This document shows, in pieces, positions 1 to 11,546 of a stretch of DNA of 64,000 nucleotides. The position numbers and the translations under genes are program-made. The notes beneath the pieces are model-generated. The model worked only from the letters and a program-made list of their open reading frames with translations. It was not told the DNA's origin and searched no databases. The DNA is from Gloeopeniophorella convolvens. Its lineage: Eukaryota; Basidiomycota; Agaricomycetes; Russulales. Numbering within the stretch: the first letter of the stretch is position 1; each line of letters begins with the position of its first letter. Location of the stretch: contig WTXD01000091.1 in NCBI GenBank assembly GCA_022496205.1, positions 1 through 64,000 of the forward strand, written 5' to 3'.

Positions 1-214
1 GCTGACATTGTGCAGAGGTCGTGACGAAAGGTGGGCAGCCTCGAGCTCGCCACGGTCCGGAGGCCGGTCCGACGTCTTCCTATGACGCCATTGATAGGTT
101 CCTCCGCCAGCCTCTGCCGCCAGCCTCTATTTACTAGTCAGCCACTGACTCGAGCGTCGCCATCCGTAACGACCAAACCATTTCTCCGACTCTACCATCA
201 GAAAGCACCCATGA

Positions 215-2434
215 ATGGCTTCCAAGCGTGCTCGCCCTCGTTCACCATCGTCACCATCGGAAAGCCCTGTCGAAGGGCATTCTCAGAAGCGTGCCAAACA
301 TGAGCCCGGAATCCTCAGCTCGCATAGCTTGTTCATTGTCCACGCCAAGCTATCCGATGTCGATATCTCCGAGATAAACGATCTCGCGGACAAGGCAGGC
401 GCAACCATCGTGAGCCTACCGGAGGAGGCAGATGTCATCATTACTGCCATCGGGATGCGAAAGCGGCTGGAGCGCCACCTCAACTGGGACCTCGCAGTCA
501 GTCATGACCCTCTTCCAGTGCCAACCAAACCCTGACAAGACTGGGATGGTTACAGAAAACGAAGGCTCTGGTGACGCCTGACTGGCTGAGTGACTCTGTA
601 GCGAAGAGTCGCCCGCTTCCATGTGCCGACTATGCTGCTTTACCGGCCCTGGAGGAAACGACCGCTGAACACTGTCCACGTAGCGAGTCTCCGCAAGATG
701 GTGCATCTACCAAACGTACCCCATACACATCCCCTCGGACATCGCCTGCACCACCCTCTCGGCTGGGTCCCACCCCACCGGCGTTCCTACTATCGCCATC
801 AGAGCCTCCACCACAAGCCAAGCTTGATCACGCTGCGCGCTTCTCTTGCGCCCGCGCATCGCCTCTTGTATGCGTCAATCAGGCGTTATGTTCAGAACTC
901 GACATTTTGAAGCGCAGTCGGGCACTCGAAGGAAATGAACGCAGCGCGCTCAGTTATGCACGGGCAATTGCTGTAAGGAGCGTCTCGCCTCGCTGTATGC
1001 CACCTCTGACTTGCATATTCGACAGGCTATCAAAGGTGGCCCTCTGAGAAACCTGATCGCTCATAGTGTCGTCTGACGATCCTCAGCATTCCCGCGTGAA
1101 ATCACTGCGCGCGAGCGTAGCGAAGTACAGGGGCTGCCCTACATAGGCGCCAAGATATCTAACATGGTACGCTGGCCACTTCCGCACCGGCAATGATGCT
1201 GACCTCCGACAGATCGACGAATATCTCTTTCGCGGCCACATTGCGGAAGTCGGTGAGCACGCGTCACCCCCGCCTCGTTGACACCATATGATCTGATCGC
1301 CGATCCTGGTAGAGGAAACGAAGCGGTCGGAGCGGTTTACCGCCCTGGCGCTCTTCAACTCGATCTATGGAATCGGGCCAGTCACTGCGCGCAACCTGTA
1401 CGCGCGCGGGCTGCGTTCTTTACGCGACCTTGAGGCCTTCTATGAGGTTGACGCCCCAGAGGCGCCGGTTGTGCAGCAGCAGCACGAGAAAGATGACACT
1501 AGTACTGAAATGGATGTCCGTGTTGCGCTACGCTTGCGCGACGACCTCGTGCAAACGTGCGTCTTTGGTTCGCTCGTGCGCCGGAACACGCACGGTGACG
1601 CATGTCCATGTGGATAGGATCCCACGAAAGGAGGTAGAGGCAATTCATGCCACAATCATGCGTCACCTGGACGCTGTAGAGCCTGGTTGCGCGAGCATGC
1701 TTGTCGGCGGGTGCGTGTCATGCCACGCGCCCACCTTACGTGGCGAAGTCTTGATTCCGAGTGATTGAGTAATTGATTTAGGTACCGACGAGGGAAGCCC
1801 GCAAGCAATGACATCGATGTTGTGTTCACGCATCCGGATGCGACATCTGCCAAGGGTCTTTGTGCGCGGCTCGTGCAGCGTCTACGTGGCGCAGGACTCG
1901 TTACCCACGTCATGCGTGAGTCTTCACTAGGCATCTTTTAACCCGTGCAGTGCTGAAATACCACAGACCTGTCCGGCTTCCATGAGCACGACGCGCTGCG
2001 CACCGCGCACTGGGATTCCCTCGAGAAGGCACTGACTGTGTTCCGCACGCCCGGCGGGCCGCATCGCCGCGTAGACCTCATTTGCGCGTTGCCGCAAACA
2101 TACTGGACGGCCGTTGTCGGGTGGACGGGATCAACGATGTTCGAGCGCGACCTGAGGTCGGCAGCCAAGGCCAGGTGCGTCTACCCCACTCATGCTATCC
2201 CATCAAGGTCTAAGCTGAGTATTTTGTTTCGTCGCAGCGGGTTGAAATTCGATAGTTCCGGGATGTGCGTTGGTTCTTGGGGTGGGATATGCTTAGGATG
2301 CTGACACATGCTATTGTGATTCCAGCACACGCCGGCGCGACTCGCAGCTCATCTACCCGCGCTCGGAGAAAGAGGTCTTTGATATTCTTGGCCTTGCTTG
2401 GGTCGACCCTGTGCTGCGCAATGCCGACGCTTGA
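215..2434 (+). CDS. POL4: DNA polymerase family X (Pol4 / Pol lambda-like) with N-terminal BRCT domain
   Basis: Fills short gaps in double-strand-break repair (end joining) or base-excision repair in the nucleus. Spliced gene, about ten exons. The N-terminus is basic (KRARPR, a likely nuclear signal), followed by a BRCT domain ending at TPDWLSDSVAKS (about 571-620). The 8-kDa domain carries SRALEGNERSALSYARAIA (about 911-970). A helix-hairpin-helix, FNSIYGIGPVTARNLY, lies near 1355-1410. The palm domain has GGYRRGK and the metal-binding pair NDIDVV near 1780-1830, the third carboxylate in RRVDLI near 2065, and the family motif VGWTGS near 2115. The end, QLIYPRSEKEVFDILGL, matches the usual C-terminus. 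All three catalytic aspartates are present and no lesion was found, so it looks functional. The ATG at 215 is chosen; an out-of-frame ATG lies 4 nt upstream. The first BRCT intron, near 500-560, is not resolved. Confidence 0.88.
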
Positions 2435-4020
2435 GCGCTAAGCTGCGCCTTCTGGATCCCTCACATGCATCAGTTGTAAGTGCTTTGTACGTCGCTGCAG
2501 TACTGTTATATTCTTCTCCCCTATATCCTTTTCTCCACGAAGTTCTGCTTAGATTGTAATGCGATAGTCTGTGTATTCCGTGGAGTTGTAGAGTACGTTG
2601 AACACGCGTAAGGGACAATTCCCCGATTATATGACACCCTCATGCGCACCTCCTAGTAAAATCAGCGCATCTTCTCGAACGAAGAATCAGCTGCTCATGT
2701 AAGCACCATCGCACCCTCTCGAATATGTGATACCCGCTCTGGGCATGCCACAACCTCACAAAAGGCAGTGGAGTGCAAGTGGAGTACAACAAGAGTCAAC
2801 AAGCCTGTCCCAACAGGATCCAACAGCCGCCGGCCCGAGCGCCCGAGCGCCTATGGCGAACGCTTCCGAGTCCCCGGCCCTCGGGCAGTGCTTGCGAGAA
2901 GCATCATCATCGAATCATCACGGTGAGACCGACCTCCAACCCTCAGCAGATCCGGCTGCTGCTGCAAACCCGCGTAGCGCAATCATATACTCTACCAAAT
3001 CTTGGTGGAGATCCTCCTACTCGGTCCCTGCCTCCTGCTTGTAATTCTCCGGCGCATGGCGCCGACTTGAATACCTTACAACAGAGCCCGTGCATGTTTA
3101 CTATGTGAGAGCATTTCCCTTATTGCTTTCAATGCCACTGCCACTATATGCAGATGGAGTTGTCATGGGGCCGGAAGTCTGGACCCCGACACACGGGGGC
3201 CCGCCCGAAGACCACCAGTGCACCACGTGTAGTGGGCGTGGTGCCAGCTTCAAGTTGTGGCAAGGCTCGTGTCATTGTCCCCGCCGGGGATTGCCCTGGA
3301 TTTCCCTTCCTGTGAATCTGACTCGCACTTGTTTTGCCCAGGGATCAACGTAATTAAACGGTCATGTCTGCGGACCTGGACGCAGAGGTCTATACTTCGA
3401 TCATATGGAATACATCACCGCTTCTAGATGCCCCCAAGTGGTGAGGATTTACCTGCGCTGCCTCCACCGGATAGTTATTATCACACGCCGTAGGATCGGG
3501 TCAGACCTTCCATTATGACCGTGTCGGGACTGGGCCTAACGTTGGGCCTCTGTCGGCAGGGACGCACAAGACGAAAGCAACATGGCCTTGTTCCTGCGAC
3601 GAAATTTAACATGACCATCCCAGCCCATTGTATGTCTCCAGAGTCGCGCATGTAAGAGCGTTTCTCCTGCAGCGGACACAATGACTAGGGGAGGGGTGAA
3701 TGTCTCCTAGCTACATGGTGGATGGGGCATGAGGCGATACAATCGAGTCACCTCATCATCAGACGTCTGAAGAGGCCTTGCACAGACTCCTCGGACACCA
3801 AAACCTCGTGGCGTGCCTGAAGCGACGCGTGTAGGCATTGCAATTGTCACGCTCAGGTGTCGTTGAAGGCTGGAAAAGAAGCCCGTTTGGGTATGCGGAG
3901 GGTTAATAAATAGGCGTGCCACTGTGTCTTCCTCTGTTCTCCATCCTCCCATCACCCGCGCGTGGCTGATACTCTCCCCTTCATCCTCGTTCGACTATCC
4001 TACCTGCTCTCTCCACTGCA
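2435..4020. other. Intergenic region, no gene recognised
   Basis: About 1.6 kb between the polymerase and the zinc-finger gene. Open frames are short, overlap on both strands and show no conserved motif or coherent splice pattern. It probably holds the polymerase 3' end and the promoter of the next gene; the last 60 nt before 4021 are pyrimidine-rich, as is common in fungal promoters. Confidence 0.5.
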
Positions 4021-6017
4021 ATGGATTACTCTGCTGACCCAACCTTCCGTTGGTTTGCCTCCGCTCCTCACAACATGGCTCAACCATCTCCTGGTTTTGC
4101 TTCCGAGCGTGTCGAGACTGGATACGCTCCTGCTCCTGCTGTTGAATACGACTACAACGTTACTTTCCCCCCTTCGATTGAATTCTCGTCTCCGGCTACA
4201 TCGCTCTCCGAGCTCTCCGACTTCACTGTGAGTACTTGGTATGCACGGTGCCACAATGTGCCACTCATTGTACGGTGCCACAGGGTCTCGAGTCGGCAGA
4301 CGTCGGTAATTTTGGTAGCGCCCCCTTCGGCAGTGCTATGAGCTACGACTTCGTCACAAGCAACCTACCCGCTCCCGTATCCACCGCCCCTGGCTTCTGC
4401 GATACTCCTGTATACTATGACAACAAGGTCCCCCCTGTAAGTATAACTGTCCGACGTTCATCAGGAGTGCCACTCATACTCATCTTGCCACAGGTTTCCT
4501 ACGCCCCCGAGCCGCTCTCCTACATCCCCTCGGTCTCCTACCTCCCCCCGGCCTCCCACATTCCTCCGGCCTCCCACATTCCCCCGGCCTCCTACACCCC
4601 TGCGGTCCCCTTCCAAGGTGTGTTTCCACACCTACCATGCCAAACATCGCACTGAGTTCATGCAAATCAGTTCCAGGACCCGAATTTTCTGGCTTACCAG
4701 ATGTCAACCGCACTGGCCAGGTCGCCACACCAGTGCACGATTATTGGTCGACTCCGCTGTCATACGTGAGTACAGGATGTGGAACCCACGCTGGCGGGCT
4801 TCGCTCAACATTTTCTACCACAGGATGCCACTTATATCATCCCACCGGCGCCGGAGCCCACACCTTTCGAGTTCCCTGGGTTGTGTGAGCCCGACGCCGA
4901 AACGACCTGTGTCCGGCCCCCGTGGCTTCTATCTGATGGCGACGACGACGGCTGGCGCACCCAGGAGGAACTCCATGATCTATGCAACGGTCCCGCTCAG
5001 TGCGTCAGCGAAGACCATTCAGGCCGGTGAGTAGCAGACTCCCCTTTGGATCGCGCACTCGCGTGGTGGTACCTTCACGTTTACTCACAATTGAACGCCA
5101 GGACACTCGGACATCCAGCTGTTCTAAGGGCCTCTCCCGGAGCTGAATGGCAAGAGCAGTTCCAGGGCGCTCCACTCGCCGTGTCGGGGCACCGCGAAAA
5201 GCCCGCACCCCAGGAGGCTCAACCTCGCAAGCGACCGAGGGAAGACCCAGTCCCACAGAATGAAGAGGTCTCGAGCAACGGCCACTACGAGGAGCGACCG
5301 CTCAAAAAGGCCAAGGGAGCGGTAGTCACCGTCTCTGCGGCAGGAGGGTCCAGGGGGAGTATCAACGAAACACCCTCTACCATGACCCTCACTGGAATCA
5401 ATGCGAAATCCGAGTCGGCAGGCAGCGGAGCGGAGAGGCTCGCTGCCACGACCGCACGAGGAGTTTCCCATCAATCCCCGTCAGGGCCGGAAGGCTCACG
5501 GGGTTTGGCGAACACTCGTGCAGGTAAAGCGCCGGCTCGGGTCGAGAGGGGAGAGAAGGTGCCCGAGGAGTCAGACGGTGGGGACAAGGAAGTGGACAAG
5601 ATGCCGAAGAGACTGAGCAAGAGGCACTTGGCGCTTCTTGATGCCCCGCAGGAGCAGATCAGTCGCGGGAAGGTCGAAGTCATGCGCTGCAGGCTTTGCC
5701 CAAAGGAATCCTTCAAAAAGTGGCGTAACTATAAGCGTCACTGCAACGGCTCTGAGGCGCACCCCATCGCCGTCTACGATTGCGAGCAGTGCGGGGAGTG
5801 CTACGGGCGCAAGGATGCGCTCAAGCGTCACGCCGACTCTTGCAACGCCGTGCAAACGCCCGAGACCATGAGGAAGGCCGAAACCGGCTTCCGAGTCTTT
5901 GAGAAATTCAAGAAGGACTTCGCTAGATGGATGAAGACTGGCGAACCCATCGAAGGCGGAGGCTGGGCGGAGAGAATGAAGGTGGCCGTTCCGAACAGCT
6001 CGAAGTGGAGAACGTAA
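4021..6017 (+). CDS. Double zinc-finger protein A (probable DNA-binding regulator)
   Basis: Six exons (4021-4227, 4284-4436, 4494-4617, 4671-4765, 4824-5026, 5102-6017) join in frame to 565 codons, all with GT-AG introns of 54-75 nt. The first 230 residues are low-complexity, rich in Pro, Ser and Tyr, with a PPASHI repeat. The middle is basic and nuclear-signal-like (RKRPRED, RPLKKAKG). The C-terminus holds two adjacent zinc-binding units: CRLC...KRHC...H, a C2H2 type with a six-residue His spacing, then CEQC...KRH...C, a C2HC type. A helical tail of about 55 residues follows. The architecture suggests a nuclear transcription factor; targets are unknown. A paralogue lies at 8506. The start is the first ATG of a frame with a continuous splice model. 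Confidence 0.75.
4528..4600 (+). repeat. Short tandem coding repeat (PPASHI units)
   Basis: Imperfect repeats of about 18-21 nt in exon 3 of the zinc-finger gene encode successive YLPPASHI, PPASHI and PPASYT units. This is a small slippage-prone stretch in a low-complexity region. Confidence 0.6.
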
Positions 6018-7280
6018 CAAAGTGAGCTGTTTGATCTGGCTTCACGTCGCAGCTGGTGGACATTGGCATTGCGAATCTTGTTTTTGGACCCGTTTTATTT
6101 TCATTCTTATCCCTAGCGCTTGAGGAAGACTCGCAGGCGTGGTGCCCCTGCACTTTCGGGTACGGTTTAGGTCTATCGTTTGTATTACTTGTGCCCGTCC
6201 CGCTCTATACAATATTCAGCTCATTCAGCTGCGAATCGATGTGTGGCTACGCACTTGTTCCTTCCCTGCTGCCTATGTCGGCCGCGCCCATCTATCTTGA
6301 GACTGCGAGAAATGCCGGGCGTGCTGGATGCGGGAGAGCTAGAGGGGCGAAGTTGTGGAGATGGCATCGATTAGCTGATGAGAAAATTTCCGACTTGAGT
6401 ATGCCTCGTGCGGCAGCTTGCCACGATATTTGATCTGCGCAAGCGAAGGCCGCTGAGTGCTCCGTAAGGGCCGACAATCTTCCACCAGTCCTCCCTCGTG
6501 GCGGGGGGTAGGGCCAGCGCACAAGGACGCCGCAGGAGTCCGGACGCCGCGCGGCGGAACGGAGACTGAAGTACTGAACGGAGGCTCGCGGTGCGGATGC
6601 CGGCCCGACTCATATGACCGACTTCATCCTCGTCCTCGACGACGTCAACACCGGGCGACGTGCAACGACCAGACATCTCGTCGAAATGCATCTTTCAATC
6701 GCCTTAAATATTCGACACTTCCCACTTCCAGGAAATAAAACCAGTCCCGTCCGTTTATTCCCGCTTGTTGTTGGAAACTTCACCAATTCGAAGCCCCGGT
6801 ATGGGGGCCGTACAGTCCAAGACTCGCAGCCTATCACTAGCCTGTACATCCACTGAAGCCCCTTCAGCGAACATTTCAAGCTACCCGGTATCGATGCATC
6901 CGATCGATTAGAGAAAGCGAAGGCAAGGATCACCAGCTCGCACAGAATGCGGGTATCGTCATCGCCTTGGCGTATCAAAATCTCGCCCCGGCTGGCCAGA
7001 ACGCTGCATCCATTGTGGTAAGTCTCCTCTGATTTCAGACTGCCCCGAGTCATTTATCATGGAAATAGATGTGCGAGAGCCCTTGTGACACCCGATTGAC
7101 TGTTTGACTTTCGTTAACAAGGGGGCCTGGCCACTCCGCTAGCCCTAGTCCCCGTCAAATGTTGCTCGCACCAGTTGCACTAGTACCGTGTCGACCTTCC
7201 CCATCAATTTCCTCAGCATCTCCCGAATCCTCAACCATTCTCGTTTGGGCCGTGTTCCTTTCTCTGTACCGGCGCGGCGC
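6018..7280. other. Intergenic region, no gene recognised
   Basis: Contains the 3' side of zinc-finger gene A. Several open frames of 60-147 codons exist on both strands, but none shows a domain, a splice pattern or similarity to other genes in the window. Confidence 0.45.
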
Positions 7281-7590
7281 TCTTCAAACGCGCTATTCGA
7301 CCTCGGCGTGAACCTCGGCGCTCTGGAAGGCAGTCGGGTCCTTGAAGGAAACGAGCGCGTCGAACTTAGCTAGGCCCCGGCATTCGTTGTGAGTAGCACC
7401 CTGTCCTTCTGTACGCCCTCTTTGACCTGCGGTCCCGAGGGTTTTCAGATATCTTGGGAGGCCCTCCTTAGACACATGATTGCTCGATGATGCTCAGCAT
7501 TCTCTCAGGATATGGGTGAGTGTGGTGAAATGCCCAAGCCGCCTTGCATCGACTTGAGAATACCGAACGTGGTGCGCTGTTTGCAACCGC
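7281..7590 (+). pseudogene. Relic of family X DNA polymerase (8-kDa domain fragment)
   Basis: Direct copy of about 885-1190 of the polymerase gene, heavily mutated. NALFDLGVNLGALEGSRVLEGNERVELS, interrupted by a stop, aligns with NQALCSELDILKRSRALEGNERSALS of the intact gene. The following intron and the exon start (ATATCTTGGGAGGCCC against GCTATCAAAGGTGGCCC) also align. Weaker similarity continues through the LPYIGAKISNM exon to about 7590. No palm domain follows, so no polymerase activity is possible. It has the same orientation as the parent and sits in front of the second zinc-finger gene, as the parent sits in front of the first. Confidence 0.72.
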
Positions 7591-8505
7591 TACGTAAACG
7601 TGGAGGCTTACTATTGTCAAAGTAACACCCTCTGCTTCGACGCATTAATTCCAGTTCTGGACGCATAGGCTCTCGCATACGTCGTGGTTGGGTTGACTTC
7701 TTCGGGAGAGGAAGATTAAGAAGCTTTGTGGCGTCAGGCTACTCAGATGCTAACTGTAGTGATGGGCGTGGACTGGGTGTCTGACTCTTTACCTTTGTGT
7801 AAGTGAACGAGCGATCTCCGGTCGGTTTGTTCTAAACTGATGAATATACCATAGCAGCAGATGGTTGTTTCACGAAAAGGATGCGGCTTTTCCACGGTCC
7901 CGGGCTTCTCGGGCTTCGCTTTCCGATGTGCATCTACGTGATAGTCGAATGCCATACCATTTGCCTCCTAAACTCGGCGTCCTACGCTTGAGTACTCACA
8001 CATGAGCAGGTCCAACTGTGGCCCTTTTGCTTGGTTGTTGCGATGGCACGGACCTCGGTTTGGCCCTGGTGTTCTGTCCGCTTTTGCCGCCTAAATTGTT
8101 TTCGCGTCGCGAAGCGTAAACGTCAAGTTGATGTCAAGTGTCTGCAGTCCCCGAGTCCTACGACAGGTCTGACTTGGAGTTTCTTTCTCTCATGTGACCG
8201 GTGTCTTTGGAGCACTGACACTCCGACCGCAGTCGCGCGTGCACTTACTCGATCAATCAGCGTGTCTATACTTTCCATGGACGCACCAACGCCGTCTATT
8301 GTCCTTGAATCTCCGACAAAGGAAGGATACGTTCACGATCCATAAGGTGGCACAAGCGATCTCGGTGGCCGGACTCGCCGGTTAGCGCTGGAGCTGTGGA
8401 CTGACGCACGCTTGTCTGCCTTCATAAAAGCCTCTCGTGCGATGCGTCCATCCTTTATCCTTCCCCACACTTGCACATTCTCCACGTCCACCCCTGAATC
8501 ATACG
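7591..8505. other. Intergenic region and promoter of zinc-finger gene B
   Basis: No coding feature recognised. A TATA-like CATAAAAG near 8424 lies about 80 nt upstream of the ATG at 8506, followed by a pyrimidine-rich leader. Confidence 0.45.
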
Positions 8506-10387
8506 ATGCGATACCGCGCGTCCAACGCCCACAACTTCTCTACCTGTTACTATCCCGACCCACCACCGGCGGAGAACCAGCCACTTGTTGGATATCACTC
8601 CGGGTTGCACACCCAAGAGCAACACACCTTCGACACTTTGGACTTCAACACAGGCAGCAGCATGGCCCAATTGAGTCACTACACGGACAACACATTGTAC
8701 GATAGTGCGACTCTGACCGCACCGCACTCAGGTGTTCAGAACGCCACCGTGGGTCGAGAAACCCTGTACAGCAACGCGGACCAGTCCTCACACTTCCACG
8801 CTCCTCCCACCCAGACTTGGGAGGCTACCCACCCTGAGTCTATGTTCGATGACTCCTACTCTGGGACTGCAGCCATTTCCTCTCCAGTCCTTCCCGTCTT
8901 TCATACGGCATCGGACGGCGCCGTTCCCGTAATCTCCTCCAACGACACATTTGCCGTCCCCAATGCCACCGCACATGTTGCCTACCAAACTACCGCAGGG
9001 CCATCACATGTGCACGCATTACCGGGCTACAGTATCTCCGAGGTCCAGCACGGTACTCCATGTAAGTTCCATCCCCTCTGAGATCACGGGATCGCATCTG
9101 AGCCCGAACGAAGCCTTGACCAGCAGCGTAGATACAACCCCCTCTCCACCGGGCGGCTTCCCGACTTATAACGGAGGTGTCCCGTCCCACGCTAGTTTAC
9201 TCGAGGCAAGCTACGAGACCGGAGTGCAGGCGGATCAGTGGGGACAGCTCGGCCTTCCACAAGGGTCTACGTACGCTGTCTCTCAGCAGCAGACAGGGCA
9301 TGGCTTTGGCGAGGACATACCTGAGCCAGGCTTCATTGGCGTGCCACCGCTCTCGCTTCTGCTCGACAGTGGCGATGCCGGCTTGCCTCTTCCACAGAAG
9401 CCGATGGCTGGGCCCAGCGCGTTGTATAGCGGTGGTGATGCAGTGGGCGCAATGTGGCTGCAGTGAGTACCTTTCTTGCGCATCTGGCGCACCGGGCGAG
9501 GAACCCCGCTTGCTGACGCTTACACTCCCAGAGCCAAGCATCAGCTGGCGTTGACCATGTCTACAGCATTTGATTCCAACCCCCGAGCGCCCTTGGGGCT
9601 CGTTCCGTCCTTGGTGCCTCCGGTTGAGACGCCGGCACACCACGCATCGGGGTCGAGCGTTCCCAATGTGTCTCAATCACCAGCATGTGACCTCCCGTCT
9701 GGTGCCGACACAACAGCCAGCTATACGATGAGGGACAAAGCACCCAAACCACAGCCGTTAAAGAGCGGACGGCGTGGAGTCCCCGAGGCCCTCAAACAGG
9801 CTGGAATCAAACGAAGGGTCCCAAAGGCAACTGCCGCACGGACTCCTTCAGAAGCTAAACAATTATTCAAGCAGGCTGGTCGCGCAGCAAGTGTGCCCGC
9901 GACCTACACCGCCGAAATTCATGTAGAGCCCCTGCCGGAGGCACTACACGTGCAGGGCTCTCCTGTGACCGATTCACTGCCTCTGCTAGAGGATCTAGCC
10001 GTGACGGTTACAGCCGGCATGCTCCCTCAGATCGCGCTCCCCAGCGCGATGACCATCCAAGAGGCGGGCAAGACCACATCCTTGACGCCTCGGCAAAGCG
10101 TCTTCGCTGCCACCGACGCGTGGACCCCTGACGGCAAGTTGGAGCGGCCGCTGAAGTGCAGGGTGTGCCCTGAGGATGAAGACTCGACCCTCCGAGACTG
10201 GGTCAACTTCAAGCGGCACTGCAAGACCAGCTCCAGCCACCCCTCACAACTCTACTTCTGCAAGCGGTGCTGGAGGCCCTTCTGCCGCATGGAATCGTGC
10301 GTGCGCCACGTCAGGAACCAGGCTTTGAAGGGTCCTGCCACCTCTTGTCAAGAAAAGGTGGCGAAGAGTGCCTCGCACAAGAGATGA
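8506..10387 (+). CDS. Double zinc-finger protein B (paralogue of A)
   Basis: Three exons (8506-9061, 9132-9462, 9532-10387) join in frame to 580 codons. The layout matches protein A: a long low-complexity Ser/Pro/Thr/His N-terminus, a basic Lys/Arg stretch (about codons 385-425), then CRVC...KRHC...H and CKRC...RH near the C-terminus. The second unit keeps CxxC and the first His but lacks an obvious fourth ligand at the usual spacing. After the stop at 10385-10387 another frame stays open to 10557. It encodes a helical tail ending YIKWAKEQRKH and resembling the tail of A in place and character. A frame change or an unusual splice near 10325-10375 may therefore have removed the original tail. 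Function is inferred as nuclear DNA binding only. Confidence 0.65.
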
Positions 10388-10557
10388 GATGGCTCATCAT
10401 GTACGAGGCGTACCTGATTCCACGGGTGAGGAGTGGTGTGCCGGTCGATCCGTACATCAAATGGGCAAAGGAACAGAGGAAGCACTTGTTGGAAGGAGGG
10501 TTTGGGGGATACGAGAAAGAGGCTGATCAGCCATCGCCCGGTCCTTCACACGAGTAG

Positions 10558-11546
10558 TTTCACGCACCTCCTCATCTGCCTATTTAGCCCTCGTCCTGTC
10601 TCCCGAAGCAGGCATCTTCTCCACGGTTCAATGACATAGAGCGATCTGGGTCTGCGATGTGTGAAGGTTGTGCGAATCCGCCAGGGCTGCAGTGGCCTTG
10701 ATTGCTCTGCAAGCCCGCCACACGTGGCCGAGTCAACTCCGCAGGACAGGCTCCAGCACGAACGAATGTAGAGGCGGCTATATGCGCAACTCTGTACTGA
10801 GCTCTTCAGAACGGAATGGGAGGGCAATCCGTAGTGACTGGGTCTACTCACCCACTGACGCAGCTTCATGGGCAGGTGAAGAGCGATCGGAGGATGGAAC
10901 AAAGAGAAGACGCGAAGCCGCGCAACGCGATATCGATGACACAACGCATCGATATCACCTGCAGCGACCAAACAACGAAGGAGATCGCATCAGCACAGCA
11001 ACTCACGCGTGGACAACAACCTAGAGCCCGTTGAACTCCCGTTAATATATACTTTGACGGCCATCCACAATACGGAAAAAGGTGGTAAAAAGGAAGAAGA
11101 GAAGAAGACCCACCCGCCGGGGAACGCGTTGACCGGACCATTCGGCCGGCAGATCATCCAATCCAACAGCTGCCTTGTGGATAGTTGCGCGTAACTTACT
11201 GAGAACCGGCTGACGCACGGGTGGATTCAGGTGGATTCCTGGCGGGAAAGTAGAGAGCAGTGGAGCCATCGATGAATGAATCGATGGCCGTCGATGACAG
11301 TCGACAGGTCGACGGCATGCTTATTGCGGACTCCGAGTTGCAACAAACTTGTTCCCCTCGAAGGAGTCGGCCCGGGGGTACGTCTGGTCCTGAAGTCAGA
11401 CAAACATATCTTCAAAAGTCCACTTCAAAGTTCAAACTCGCGTTTGGGGATGATAGATTGCCCCAATGACAGATAATATCCATAATTCAAAGTAGCGTAT
11501 CTCAACCGAAGTAGTCCGTCAGTATATGAACAGCACCCTGGTAGCC
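10558..11546. other. Convergent intergenic region, no gene recognised
   Basis: Lies between the 3' ends of zinc-finger gene B (+) and the ABC transporter (-). Open frames are short and unsupported. It is expected to hold two transcript ends. Confidence 0.5.
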
